Below, in pieces: positions 49,488 to 59,049 of a stretch of 64,000 bases of DNA. This stretch comes from Polaribacter sp. SA4-12 (GTDB taxonomy: Bacteria; Bacteroidota; Bacteroidia; Flavobacteriales; Flavobacteriaceae): NCBI RefSeq assembly GCF_002163675.1, contig NZ_CP019334.1, positions 2,399,501 through 2,463,500 of the forward strand. The letters are read 5' to 3'. Made by a program: the position numbers and the translations under genes. The notes beneath the pieces were generated by a model. The model did not search any database, was not told the origin of the DNA, and saw nothing but the letters and a program-made list of their open reading frames with translations. Every line of letters starts with the position of its first letter. The stretch's first letter is position 1.

Positions 49488-50340
49488 AGAATTAATTGCT
49501 CTTTTAAATTTAGAAGATTTAGGAAACCATAATTTTAGTGGAAATAGTGTAACTATTGGAAGTCCATTTGTTTTTGGTGGACAAGTATTAGCACAAGCTG
49601 TAAATGCAGCTTATAGAACAATACCTGAAGATAAAATACTACACTCTTTACACTCTTATTTTTTAGAAGCAGGAGATTTAACGATTCCTATAAACTTCAA
49701 TGTACAAGAAGTAAGAAATGGTGGTAGTTTTTCTACAAGAAGAGTTACTGCAAGTCAGAATGATAAAATAATTTTCATTTTAGCGGCTTCATTTCATAGA
49801 AAAGAAGATGGTTTTGAACACCAAGTAGCATTAGAACCAGGAATTAAACAACCAGAAGAATTGTTAAGTTGGGATGATATGCTTGAACAATTTGGTGATT
49901 TTTTACCAAAATCTATGAAGTACTTTTTAAGTATTGAAAGACCAATTGAGTTTAAACCTGTTAGAATTCCAAATCCATTACAACCAGAAAATTTACCTCC
50001 AAATGAACAAGTTTGGTTTCGTTTAAAAGGTGAAAAACAAGAAATGACTTTTAGAGTAAAACAAGAAATTCTAACCTATATTTCTGATTACAATGTGTTA
50101 AACGCAGCTTTTAATCCAAACGCGAGTAAATACAATTTTGGAAACACACAAACGGCAAGTTTAGATCATTCTATGTGGTTTTTTAGAGATTTCGATTTTG
50201 ATGATTGGATGTTATTTTCTGCAGAATCTCCAAATGCTTTTGGAGCAAGAGGTTTATCTAAAGGAAATATTTTCACAAGAGACGGACAATTAATTGCCTC
50301 TTTTGCACAAGAAGGCTTGTTAAGACCGAAAAAGAGGTAA
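49474..50340 (+). CDS. tesB: Acyl-CoA thioesterase II
   Basis: Two hot-dog domains: the first at about residues 10-115 (GGQVLAQAVNAAYRTIP, GGSFSTRRVTASQ), the second at about 150-288. The catalytic triad positions are visible as Asp in SLDHSMWFF, Thr in NTQTASL and Gln in FAQEGLLRP. It hydrolyses medium- and long-chain acyl-CoA in the cytoplasm. It overlaps the acyltransferase gene by 14 bp and is followed by the heptamer repeat at 50341-50403. Confidence 0.93.
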   Translation: MKNSKELIALLNLEDLGNHNFSGNSVTIGSPFVFGGQVLAQAVNAAYRTIPEDKILHSLHSYFLEAGDLTIPINFNVQEVRNGGSFSTRRVTASQNDKIIFILAASFHRKEDGFEHQVALEPGIKQPEELLSWDDMLEQFGDFLPKSMKYFLSIERPIEFKPVRIPNPLQPENLPPNEQVWFRLKGEKQEMTFRVKQEILTYISDYNVLNAAFNPNASKYNFGNTQTASLDHSMWFFRDFDFDDWMLFSAESPNAFGARGLSKGNIFTRDGQLIASFAQEGLLRPKKR

Positions 50341-50403
50341 CAGTTATCAGTTATCAGTTATCAGTTATCAGCTATCAGTTATCAGTTATCAGTTATCAGT
50401 TAT
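50341..50403. repeat. Nine tandem 7-bp units CAGTTAT
   Basis: Nine head-to-tail units of CAGTTAT start directly after the tesB stop codon; the fifth reads CAGCTAT. On the other strand the unit is ATAACTG, so it belongs to the ACTGnnn heptamer type seen at 10530-10568. Confidence 0.9.
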
Positions 50404-50415
50404 CAAGAATAAAAA

Positions 50416-50437
50416 GACTTCGACAAGCTCAGTATGA
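50416..50437. repeat. Dispersed TTCGACAAGCTCAG element
   Basis: GACTTCGACAAGCTCAGTAT is an intergenic sequence that I recall as widely dispersed in bacterial genomes. It lies just after the heptamer array; the rest of the gap to 50572 holds nothing I recognise. Confidence 0.5.
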
Positions 50438-50572
50438 TAATCGTTCAAAGTTATCAACGAAATAACTCTGAACCTTTGAACCAAATAAAAATAACGGTTG
50501 TTTATAGTAATGTTTAGAAACACTTTCATTAAAACTTAGTAAGTTTGTAACTCAGAAAAAATAAAACACAAA

Positions 50573-50920
50573 ATGAATCCTTTTACCTATATTTTAACCA
50601 CAAATGGTTTGCTTTTTTTATTAAGTATTCTTTTTGGGAAGTTTCCACCAAAGAAAATAAATAATTGGTATGGTTATAGAACTCACAAAACAATGCTGAA
50701 TCAAAAAATATGGGATTTTGCAAACACAGTTTTCACAAAAAACTTAATAATTTATTCAGGTATTTCTTTTTTAGGTGGTTTAGTACTAGCCAATTTTGCA
50801 GCCACAGAATTTACTTGGCAACCAATGGCTTTAGTATTTCTTTCTGTAGTTGTATGTATTATAAAAACAGAAAAATCTTTGAATGAAAACTTTACTGAAG
50901 AAGGGAAAAAGAAGAAATAA
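50573..50920 (+). CDS. SdpI-family membrane protein (115 aa)
   Basis: Three transmembrane segments (about residues 3-19, 55-75 and 80-98) with the SdpI signature NNWYGYRTHKTM between the first and second. The family is named for the immunity protein of the Bacillus Sdp toxin; in other bacteria its role is unclear. The C-terminal tail is charged (EEGKKKK). It is a stand-alone gene converging on the membrane protein at 50928. Confidence 0.8.
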   Translation: MNPFTYILTTNGLLFLLSILFGKFPPKKINNWYGYRTHKTMLNQKIWDFANTVFTKNLIIYSGISFLGGLVLANFAATEFTWQPMALVFLSVVVCIIKTEKSLNENFTEEGKKKK

Positions 50921-50927
50921 ATAAAAT

Positions 50928-52091
50928 TTATTCTTCTAATTTATCTCCAAAATCCTTTGTTCTAAATACATAATATAAAATAGCAAAAGGCATAGCCATA
51001 GTTAAGTAAGAAATATCAAAATAACTTTTATATAAAGTATTTTTAAAACCTTCATCTATAATTTCAAAAACAAAACTTAAAAATAATAAAAGCGTAAAAA
51101 GAATAAGGGATTGAAATATAACCTGATGTATTTTTTTTATTTTAATGGCTAATATAAAAGGTAAAACAATAAAAAATATTTGCACCCATTTTGGCGTAAA
51201 TCTTGTTTGATGATTAAACGGATTGTGCTCTTTAATTATTTCAAAATCTGGAAGTGTTAATAAAAAAGGGAAAGAAATTAAAATTATAAAAAAAACAAGG
51301 CCAAAAGAAAATTTTAGTTTTTTACTTATTGAAGTGTTTAAAAATTCTCTAAACAAAAAAAGAGTTAAAGGAATAGCTACAATACCTCTTGTAAGTATAA
51401 AAAATGCGCAAAAGAAAGATAATAAAAAAGGTAGTTTAAAGTAATTATTTTTAAATTTATAATCCCATAAAATTAAAAATAATACTAGCAAAATAATATT
51501 ACTTAATAAATCACTTTTTGCAATCACTTCCCATAAATAGGCAGGAGAAGCTATTAATAAAAAAATTAGTGTTAGCTTTTTATCAATTAAGATTCTAGAC
51601 TTAAAAATTAATAGACTTATAATTAAGAAAACAAACGGCTGGAGCAAACTAACGTTTCCTAACAAATAAAAAGGCAACCCTAAATAAAATAACCCTGGTA
51701 AATTAGATGATGTTTTCCCTAAATGATCTTTTAATTTATACGGATATTCACCATTTAATACACCTCTAATAGTTGCTTCCATTGCAGACCATCTATCAGA
51801 ATTAATACTATTACCATCAACAAAAATATTAATAGCCATAAAAATGATAAAAACGATTAGGCAGAATCCTAGAAAATAATAATTATTGCTTTTAATTTTA
51901 TTTAAATAGTTTTTAAATAAGTCAATTAAATACAGTGTTAAAATGATAACGATGTTATAAAGAAGTAAAACAAGAAATTTAGGTACAAACTCTTGTCTGT
52001 CAGCATATTTTAGCAAAAAAAAATAATTGATTACTAAATAAATAAATAGTGCAACTTTATTGTTCTTAAAAAATTTAGTGAATTGTATCAT
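50928..52091 (-). CDS. Multi-spanning membrane protein, GT-C/GT87-like (387 aa)
   Basis: Ten or so hydrophobic segments with a periplasmic loop near residue 100 (DRWSAMEATIRGVLNGEYPY) reminiscent of the first loop of GT-C glycosyltransferases such as the GT87 mannosyltransferases; the acidic residues are fewer than in known GT87 sequences. A lipid-linked sugar transferase role is thus only a possibility. It has 7 bp to the convergent SdpI gene. No promoter is obvious. Downstream of the TonB receptor gene on the same strand by 32 bp. Confidence 0.6.
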   Translation of the reverse strand: MIQFTKFFKNNKVALFIYLVINYFFLLKYADRQEFVPKFLVLLLYNIVIILTLYLIDLFKNYLNKIKSNNYYFLGFCLIVFIIFMAINIFVDGNSINSDRWSAMEATIRGVLNGEYPYKLKDHLGKTSSNLPGLFYLGLPFYLLGNVSLLQPFVFLIISLLIFKSRILIDKKLTLIFLLIASPAYLWEVIAKSDLLSNIILLVLFLILWDYKFKNNYFKLPFLLSFFCAFFILTRGIVAIPLTLFLFREFLNTSISKKLKFSFGLVFFIILISFPFLLTLPDFEIIKEHNPFNHQTRFTPKWVQIFFIVLPFILAIKIKKIHQVIFQSLILFTLLLFLSFVFEIIDEGFKNTLYKSYFDISYLTMAMPFAILYYVFRTKDFGDKLEE

Positions 52092-52123
52092 TCAAAAGTA
52101 AATATTTAAATTCATTATTTTTT

Positions 52124-54607
52124 TTAAAAATTAGCAACAAAAGAAACTGATAAATTTCTTCCTGGAGCAGACACTCCTGATGCAAATTCTATATAATGTT
52201 CATCAAACAAATTACTTAATCTTGCCTGAACAGAGAATTTATCATTTAAAAGATAACTACCATTTACACCAAATGTCATCCAATTTGGTGTACCATAGTA
52301 TTTATCTACATCACTAGTTGCATTTGCATCTACAATGGGCGTTAGATCATGATTATCGATACCTTCTCTAAAGTTAAAATCTTCAATATCTTTTTTACTA
52401 TTGAATCTTAAATCAGCTCCTAATTCAATTTTATTTTTCTTGTAGTTTAATCCAAATTGCCCAAATAAAGGCGGAATAGAAGACATCGGTTCTTCAGTAT
52501 CATACGTTCTTCCCTTTGTATACGTTATAAAACCAGAAGTATTCCAAGTATTAGAAATTTTACCTAAATAATTTGCAGTATAACCTGTAATGTATGCATT
52601 TCCTCTATTTTGATTAGCAACAACATTACCTAACTCTCCATCAAATTCAATTTGATTACTTCCATTTATGGTAAACTCATCTCTAATAATATAACTATCT
52701 AACAAGGTGTAGAAAAAGGTAGCTCCTAAACGAAACTTCTTATCATTAAAATACTTCTGAACACCTACTTCTGCGTTGTAAGCAAACTCAGGTTTTACAT
52801 CAATATTTGGTACTGTAACATTGCCACTTTTTTCACGAACACGACCAACATCATCTATATTTGGTGATCTAAAACCAGAAGAAATAACACTATTTAATTG
52901 CCAATCTTTATTTGGCCTATAAACATAACCAATTGTAGCTGTTACTGCAGAGTAATTGGCATTAATATCATTGTCTGGTAAAACAATAAAAGTTTCATCA
53001 ATCCAAGTTGCATTTAAATTTGTGTTGGTAAAACGAATACCTGAATTTAATGTTGACTTAGGACTAACATCTTGTCTATAATCTATATAAACAGCAGAAC
53101 TCATATAATTACTACCACCATCTGGATAACGAGATTGTACTTTAAAATCATCTGAAAACCCATCGATTTCTCCATTAACAATATTTAAAGTTTTTCCATA
53201 AGAATTAGAAGCTACATCATTATATGCAAACTCAAAACCATAAGAAATTGCTCTTTTTTTATCTTCTGTTAATGATATAGAAAAATCTCCATTTACACTA
53301 AAAACATTCACCGTTTCTTCTCTATAAGAACGATCTAAACTTCCGAATTTCCGTTGAATTCTACTTTCGCCAATATTTTGATATGCAACTGTAACTGTAC
53401 CTTTTTCAAGCCAGTTTTTATTTGGATTTATCAATAATTGTGAAGAAATTAATAATCTATCTTGAGGTCCATAATACCATTCAGCAAATTTTAAATCAGA
53501 AACATCTGTTTCATCACTTAACTCTGTTAATCTATCAAATCTTGGTACATCTGAAGATGTTGAATATTGTAAATTAACTTTTAAATCTGTATTTTCTGAT
53601 AATGGAACAAAGAATTTTTGCAATACATCTGTTTGATTATAGCCTGTATTTCTTAATATTTCTGGATCAGAATTTTTAGTTGGATTTTCACCATAGTTTC
53701 CGTTTACATTTTTTGAATAATAGAATACTTTACCCCAATCATCAAAACCATGATTACGATTAGAACCGGTTTTTAAATCACCAAAATCGCTATAAGAAAT
53801 ACTTGTAAAAGAAGCCCAATTACTAAAACTTAATTCCGCAGAAACATTTGTAGTAGTTTCTTGATTCACTGATGAAAAGCGAGAAAACAACTGGCTTTTC
53901 ACTTCTTTTTCTTCAGACAGCTTTGGAGTTTTTGTATAATAATGAATTACACCTCCTAAAGCATCAGAGCCGTAAACTACAGATGATGGTCCAAAAACAA
54001 CCTCCGTTTTATCTAACATATTTGGCGCCACAGTTATAGAACTCTGTAAATGTCCTTTTCGATAAATAGCGTTATTCATTCTAACACCATCAACCACCAA
54101 TAAAATACGGTTAGATTCCATTCCACGAATCACAGGACTTCCTCCTCCAAATTGAGATTTCTGTACTTTAATACCAGGTATTGTAGCTAATAAATCAGCA
54201 GAAGTTTGAGGTGATCTTTTTTGAATATCTCTTGCTGAAACAACAGCAATTTGTTCTGCAATTCTATTTGTTTTTTCTGCTTTCTTAAAAACAGATAAAA
54301 CAACCTCATCTAATTGCTCTGATTGATTGGTTAAATTAACAATGAATTTCTGCTTTAATAATCTCGATTTATTAACTTTTAATAAAGCATATGAAATATG
54401 TGAAAAAATGATTTTTTCATTCTCATCAAATTCAGAAACATCTACAAAACCGTTATTATCAGAAGATAAATTAATCGTCAAAGCTTCATTATAAACAGTT
54501 ACGTTTCTAACAATTTTACCTGTTTTTTTATCTAAAATCTTTACTTTTTGGGAAAAAGCATAACCATTTATTAAAAAAAAGAATATGAAAATTATATTTC
54601 TCATCAA
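52124..54607 (-). CDS. TonB-dependent receptor with N-terminal carboxypeptidase-like domain (827 aa)
   Basis: Signal peptide (NIIFIFFFLINGYAFSQ), a carboxypeptidase-regulatory-like domain (KVKILDKKTGKIVRNVTVYN, about residues 20-100), plug (SPQTSADLLATIPGIKVQKS, GGGSPVIRGMESNRILLVVDGVRMNN) and a barrel ending in FVANF. RGMESNRI and the TonB plug are like receptors for siderophore or heme, but the substrate is not identified. It overlaps the recO gene by 4 bp, so it is the third gene of the porZ-recO transcript. Confidence 0.9.
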   Translation of the reverse strand: MMRNIIFIFFFLINGYAFSQKVKILDKKTGKIVRNVTVYNEALTINLSSDNNGFVDVSEFDENEKIIFSHISYALLKVNKSRLLKQKFIVNLTNQSEQLDEVVLSVFKKAEKTNRIAEQIAVVSARDIQKRSPQTSADLLATIPGIKVQKSQFGGGSPVIRGMESNRILLVVDGVRMNNAIYRKGHLQSSITVAPNMLDKTEVVFGPSSVVYGSDALGGVIHYYTKTPKLSEEKEVKSQLFSRFSSVNQETTTNVSAELSFSNWASFTSISYSDFGDLKTGSNRNHGFDDWGKVFYYSKNVNGNYGENPTKNSDPEILRNTGYNQTDVLQKFFVPLSENTDLKVNLQYSTSSDVPRFDRLTELSDETDVSDLKFAEWYYGPQDRLLISSQLLINPNKNWLEKGTVTVAYQNIGESRIQRKFGSLDRSYREETVNVFSVNGDFSISLTEDKKRAISYGFEFAYNDVASNSYGKTLNIVNGEIDGFSDDFKVQSRYPDGGSNYMSSAVYIDYRQDVSPKSTLNSGIRFTNTNLNATWIDETFIVLPDNDINANYSAVTATIGYVYRPNKDWQLNSVISSGFRSPNIDDVGRVREKSGNVTVPNIDVKPEFAYNAEVGVQKYFNDKKFRLGATFFYTLLDSYIIRDEFTINGSNQIEFDGELGNVVANQNRGNAYITGYTANYLGKISNTWNTSGFITYTKGRTYDTEEPMSSIPPLFGQFGLNYKKNKIELGADLRFNSKKDIEDFNFREGIDNHDLTPIVDANATSDVDKYYGTPNWMTFGVNGSYLLNDKFSVQARLSNLFDEHYIEFASGVSAPGRNLSVSFVANF

Positions 54608-55326
54608 CTAAAAACTGTTTCTAAAATTTGCAACGATTTCGGTTTTTTAAACCCGTCCAAATGTAGTTCAAAATATCTAATTATTATTTTTAAGACTACC
54701 TGTCTTTCGTGTTTATTAAAGGACACGTTTTCTATACTATCAAAATTTATGCCTAACAGCTTTTTAAATTGATAATAATTGTTTCCATATATAATATTTT
54801 TCTGAGAAGTTACATCTGTAAAATTCCCTTCTACTAAATCGAATCCAAGTTTGTCTTTTTCTGATAAATCTGGATAAAAACCTAGAAAACGAGTTAAATT
54901 CAATAAAAATAATAAGTGAAAATTTGCAATCTTATCGTGTAAATCTAACCAAATAAGTCCTGTTTCTAAATAATCAAAAAGCTGAGAATTTTCTTCTTCC
55001 TCTTTAATAGAATAAGATAAAACTTCAGACAAAAACATTACAACAGATTGCTTTATGATATCTTTATAAACAGTTTTGTATGGATTAGAAATCTGTACTT
55101 CTTTTATTGAGTTTAAAGTACCTTTATTATTATGACTTGCAACAATATTAAGTTGCGTTAATGGTTGAAAGTAAGCAACTTTTAATCCTCCTTTTTTTGC
55201 TTTAAGAATACCTCTAATTAAGTATGATTTTAAACCTTCTTCTTGTGTGTAACATTTTACAATTAAACTAGAATCACTATATTTAAGAGAACTTAATACA
55301 ATGGCTTTGGTTGTAACTACTGCCAT
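54604..55326 (-). CDS. recO: DNA repair protein RecO
   Basis: The N-terminal OB-like domain opens with VVTTKAIVLSSLKYSDSSLIVKCYT and is followed by the helical RecO C-terminal domain (about residues 90-240, FLSEVLSYSIKEEEEN, FLLNLTRFLGFYP). It acts with RecF and RecR to load RecA on gapped DNA. The zinc-binding Cys set of other RecO proteins is not seen, as is usual in this group. It overlaps porZ by one base and the TonB receptor gene by 4 bp. Conserved order porZ-recO is usual in Flavobacteria. Confidence 0.93.
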   Translation of the reverse strand: MAVVTTKAIVLSSLKYSDSSLIVKCYTQEEGLKSYLIRGILKAKKGGLKVAYFQPLTQLNIVASHNNKGTLNSIKEVQISNPYKTVYKDIIKQSVVMFLSEVLSYSIKEEEENSQLFDYLETGLIWLDLHDKIANFHLLFLLNLTRFLGFYPDLSEKDKLGFDLVEGNFTDVTSQKNIIYGNNYYQFKKLLGINFDSIENVSFNKHERQVVLKIIIRYFELHLDGFKKPKSLQILETVFS

Positions 55327-57659
55327 TAGTTAACAATTGCTATTTTTGTTACTGCAGTTTCTGTGGCATCATCATTAGATAGTAAAACAATATAAATACC
55401 AGAAGCAACTTTTGTTCCTGCAAGGTTTTTTTTATCCCAAACAACTTTACCTCCTTGTAATTCTTGCCCTTCTACCACATTACTTTCATAGACTAAATTA
55501 CCTGCAACATCTAGAATTTTTACATTTGTTCCTTTTGGTAAATGAGTTCCATTTCTACCATCTATAGTAATCGTTTCATGATTTTTAAGAGCCGGATTTG
55601 GATACGAATAAACAGCACCCAAAACATCACCAAAAGGTGCTACTTTACTATTATAAGCTACGATACCTTTATTGGTAGCAAAATATACTTTACCAGAACT
55701 ATCATCTACTGCTATTTTTATAATTTGATTAGACGGTAGTGGAGAATTTTGCATGCTAAAATTTGCTAATGTTGTTTGCCCATTTGGATTTGTATAAATA
55801 ACACCTCCATTGTCTGTACCAAACCATTTATTTTCTGCCCCATCAACAACAATAGAATTAACTGTTTGATCTCCCAAAAGTCTTTCACCAAACCCATCTT
55901 CATCTCCATTAATTACAACATTACTTGCATTAGGTGTTGTATCATCAAAAATACCTGAAGCGTTACTATAAACAACCAAACCAGATTTAGTACCTAACCA
56001 AACTCTGTTATTACTATCTATTGCAACAGTTCTAACATTTAAATCGGGAAGGTTTCCTAAATTAGGAGTTGTAATTAATGCTTTTTTTCTATTTCCATTT
56101 TCATTAAAGGCGTAAACCCCATTTCCTCTAGAGCCATACCAAACACTGTTATTTCCATCTACAGCAATTTCACTTAACCCAAATGAAGCACTAGTTTCTA
56201 CAGACCTCATATCGAAACTAGTCCATTGACCACTTGGCGATAGCTTTTTTAGCTCTTTTTCAAGACCAATATTAGCAACCCATAAATTCCCATTAGAGTC
56301 AAAAACAGTACCACTAACCCTTATAGTTACTCTGTTTGATATATCTGCAACAATATCTTCTAAAGGGCTATTTAGATGATTATAAAAAGTCTTTATTTCA
56401 TCATTTTCTACAACTAATAAACCTCCTGTGGAAACACTGTTAACATTATTTGTATCTCCAAAAGAACTAATATAAACTCTATTTTCTGCATTTGGATCTA
56501 TAGAAATATGGTTTAAATCTGTCAATGGAAAATTAGGATCAAATTTTGTATTTATCCAGTTTTCTCCATTGAAGTGACTAAACCCTTTTCTATTACCAAT
56601 TGGTGTATAAGTACCAGTATAACCTCCATATACAACCCAAACATTATTATCTTTAGTTGCAATTGAAAAAACATCATTAAATAAAGGACCTTCTGGATGA
56701 ATTTCTGTAAAACTGGTTAATTGACTTGTATTTGTACTTAAAATTCCAAATTCTTTGGAACCTAAAAACACAATATTATTTTCAAAATAAGAATTGTTTA
56801 AAGTAAAATCGAACTCTGTATTTGGAGAAAACTGAAAAACCTGATTCATTATTGAATCTAAAACGATTGCCGAAGAACTTAACGTAACAGATAAGTGAGA
56901 ATCCGAAGATTTAATAGTCAAAACATTTTCATTAAAATTTCTTACTTCAACTAAAACACTTCCATCTAATCGATAAAGTTTCGCACCTTCTACAACATAC
57001 AATTGGTTATCAAATAGTGAGATTTGACTAAAATTTCTTCCAGAAAATTGCTCATTCCAATTATTAAAATCAATTAATAAATTACTTGTAATATCTGCTA
57101 TAAAAACCCCAGTATCTGTTGCTGCATAAATTAGTCCATTAAAAACTTCTATTTGATTAACTTCTAATGAGCTTGAATTGTTTCCAATAAAAAAAGTGTC
57201 TCCAAACTCCAACTTCTCTATATCATACATCACAATTCCGAAAGGTGTTGATAAATATAGTTTATCATCAAATTCTTTAATATGATTGATACTCTTTTCT
57301 CCAGATTGATTAAAGCTTACAATATCTGATGAAATTGTTATAGCACCATCATTATCTACCACTTCTACCAATCCGTTTTCATAACCAATAAACAACCTTT
57401 GAAAACTAGTATTATAATGAATTGATGAAGTAGTTTCACCTGATAAACCTTGTACTGACGACAACTTACTAATTTCATCTGTAGTTACATTATAAGTAAA
57501 AACAGCATTATCTGCCAAAGCATAAATAATAGCATCTACCTTAACAAAATCCTTTACATTATTGTAAGAATAAAAATCTTCCCACGAATCACTATAATCT
57601 GTTTGAGCAGAAAATAGCAGTGAAAAAAATAAAATATAAAACGAAAGGAGTTTTTTCAT
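55326..57659 (-). CDS. porZ: Type IX secretion system protein PorZ
   Basis: The 777 residues match PorZ of Porphyromonas in length (776). A signal peptide (SFYILFFSLLFSAQ) is followed by two beta-propeller-like regions built from repeats such as VNHISIDPN, LWVANIG, VWYGSRGNGVYAFN, VWLGTKSGLVVYS, KWFGTDNGG, and ending with a C-terminal sorting-like domain (SYPNPALKNHE and a Gly-Ile-Tyr-Ile-Val-Leu strand). PorZ sits on the cell surface and is part of the T9SS attachment complex that hands on anionic lipopolysaccharide. The promoter at 57677-57684 is ordinary (TATCTTTG). Confidence 0.88.
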   Translation of the reverse strand: MKKLLSFYILFFSLLFSAQTDYSDSWEDFYSYNNVKDFVKVDAIIYALADNAVFTYNVTTDEISKLSSVQGLSGETTSSIHYNTSFQRLFIGYENGLVEVVDNDGAITISSDIVSFNQSGEKSINHIKEFDDKLYLSTPFGIVMYDIEKLEFGDTFFIGNNSSSLEVNQIEVFNGLIYAATDTGVFIADITSNLLIDFNNWNEQFSGRNFSQISLFDNQLYVVEGAKLYRLDGSVLVEVRNFNENVLTIKSSDSHLSVTLSSSAIVLDSIMNQVFQFSPNTEFDFTLNNSYFENNIVFLGSKEFGILSTNTSQLTSFTEIHPEGPLFNDVFSIATKDNNVWVVYGGYTGTYTPIGNRKGFSHFNGENWINTKFDPNFPLTDLNHISIDPNAENRVYISSFGDTNNVNSVSTGGLLVVENDEIKTFYNHLNSPLEDIVADISNRVTIRVSGTVFDSNGNLWVANIGLEKELKKLSPSGQWTSFDMRSVETSASFGLSEIAVDGNNSVWYGSRGNGVYAFNENGNRKKALITTPNLGNLPDLNVRTVAIDSNNRVWLGTKSGLVVYSNASGIFDDTTPNASNVVINGDEDGFGERLLGDQTVNSIVVDGAENKWFGTDNGGVIYTNPNGQTTLANFSMQNSPLPSNQIIKIAVDDSSGKVYFATNKGIVAYNSKVAPFGDVLGAVYSYPNPALKNHETITIDGRNGTHLPKGTNVKILDVAGNLVYESNVVEGQELQGGKVVWDKKNLAGTKVASGIYIVLLSNDDATETAVTKIAIVN

Positions 57660-57676
57660 TATTAAAATTTGATTAT

Positions 57677-57684
57677 CAAAGATA
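57677..57684 (-). promoter_or_regulatory. -7 box of the porZ-recO transcript
   Basis: TATCTTTG (minus strand) matches TAnnTTTG; a TTG lies about 16 bp upstream. No Crp/Fnr-type palindrome lies at the set distance. Confidence 0.5.
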
Positions 57685-57745
57685 TTTATTTATTGTTACA
57701 ATAACGATAAAACACCTTACATTAGTACAAAAATCAGAAGATTTT

Positions 57746-58219
57746 ATGAGTGTAGAAATAGAAAGAAAATTTTTGGTTAAAAATGATGACTTTAAAAAAG
57801 AGAGTCATGCAGAGAAACATATTAAACAAGGATATTTAAATTCTGATAAAAATAGAACCGTAAGAATTCGAATTGCCAATGACAAAGCTTTTATGACGAT
57901 TAAGGGCAAATCTAACGCAACAGGCACAACAAGATTCGAATGGGAAAAAGAGATAAAAAAAGAAGAAGCAGAAGATTTACTCCTACTTTGTGAACCAAGT
58001 ATCATTGATAAAACCAGATATTTAGTAAAAGTTGGTCAGCATACTTTTGAAGTTGATGAGTTTTATGGTAATAACAAAGGATTAGTTATTGCAGAAGTCG
58101 AATTAAGTAATGAAGCTGAAAACTTCACAAAACCAGATTGGTTAAATGAAGAAGTTACAGGAGACATAAAATACTATAACTCAAGTATTAGTAAACTACC
58201 TTTTAAAGATTGGGCATAA
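57746..58219 (+). CDS. CYTH domain protein (157 aa)
   Basis: The ExExK motif is seen at the N-terminus (VEIERKFLV), and the rest follows the CYTH tunnel fold (RTVRIRIANDKAFMTIKG, TTRFEWEKEI, DKTRYLVKV, FEVDEFYGNNKGLVIAEVEL). The family hydrolyses inorganic triphosphate or makes cyclic AMP; bacterial members are mostly triphosphatases. The Met at 57746 is chosen because the ExExK motif must lie at the start; an earlier Met (57620) overlaps porZ and adds a non-CYTH leader. It is divergent to porZ and ends at a strong terminator. Confidence 0.85.
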   Translation: MSVEIERKFLVKNDDFKKESHAEKHIKQGYLNSDKNRTVRIRIANDKAFMTIKGKSNATGTTRFEWEKEIKKEEAEDLLLLCEPSIIDKTRYLVKVGQHTFEVDEFYGNNKGLVIAEVELSNEAENFTKPDWLNEEVTGDIKYYNSSISKLPFKDWA

Positions 58220-58220
58220 A

Positions 58221-58248
58221 AAAACCTCGAACAAAAGTTCGAGGAAAT
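58221..58248 (+). terminator. Terminator of the CYTH gene
   Basis: CCTCGAAC-aaaa-GTTCGAGG lies directly after the CYTH stop codon, with A-run before and AAATTT after. The region 58249-58410 beyond it holds nothing I recognise. Confidence 0.7.
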
Positions 58249-58410
58249 TTAATAAACCTACCCCCTAAATAAGATTTATAATACTTAGACATTTAACTTT
58301 CGTTAAAATACCAAGCACTACAAAAATACTTTTTTTTTATGGGATTGTCAAATTTCCATCCAACTTAAAGATTTTGAAATTTTTCAAGTCTTTCTAAAAG
58401 AATCTTTTAA

Positions 58411-59049
58411 CTACAAAAAATACAAGGCCAGAAAATGACTTACACTTCCTAGTAAAACAAACACATGAAAAATCGCGTGATTATATGGCATTTTCTTAAT
58501 AGAATATAAAATTGCTCCAACCGTATAAAACACTCCACCAGCAATTAATAAGTTTAAACTAAAAGTTGTTAATGCATTTATTAATGGTTTTATAAAAAAC
58601 ATTACTTGCCACCCCATTAAAAGATACATAGCAGTAGAAATTTTATCGAATTTTCCTGTAAAAAATAGTTTAAGAATGATACCTGTTAGAGCAAAAATCC
58701 AAACAGCAATAAACATATACCAACCTAAGTCAGAGTCTAAAGCTACCAAACAAAAAGGTGTGTAACTACCAGCAATTAAAACATAAATAGCAGCGTGATC
58801 TAAAATATTTAGTCTTCTTCTTTTCTTCGGACTTTTTGCAGCATGGTAAAAAGTTGAAGCTGCATATAAAATAATTAAACTCAACCCGTAAATTATAAAA
58901 CTGGTTATATCCCAAAAAGATGAATAAGAAATTGCTTTTAGTATTAAAAAAGGAAATGCAATAATACTGGCAACCAAACCTAAACCATGAGACCAAATAT
59001 TTAATTGCTCTTCAGAATTTGAATATGTATGATTTAATTTCTCGCTCAT
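58411..59049 (-). CDS. Hemolysin III/TrhA-family membrane protein (212 aa)
   Basis: Seven transmembrane helices of the PAQR superfamily, with the metal-binding residues visible as Ser/His in FYHAAKS and Asp-His in NILDHAAIYVLIAGSYTPF, and paired His in YNHAIFHVFVLLGSVSHF. Bacterial TrhA proteins are involved in membrane energetics and fluidity rather than lysis. Its ATG overlaps the stop of the plsC-like gene by 4 bp, so the two are translated together. Full length. Confidence 0.88.
   Translation of the reverse strand: MSEKLNHTYSNSEEQLNIWSHGLGLVASIIAFPFLILKAISYSSFWDITSFIIYGLSLIILYAASTFYHAAKSPKKRRRLNILDHAAIYVLIAGSYTPFCLVALDSDLGWYMFIAVWIFALTGIILKLFFTGKFDKISTAMYLLMGWQVMFFIKPLINALTTFSLNLLIAGGVFYTVGAILYSIKKMPYNHAIFHVFVLLGSVSHFLALYFL

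Noticed and set aside
50341..50403. CRISPR array
   Set aside because: The repeat unit is seven bases with no spacers, and no cas gene is present.
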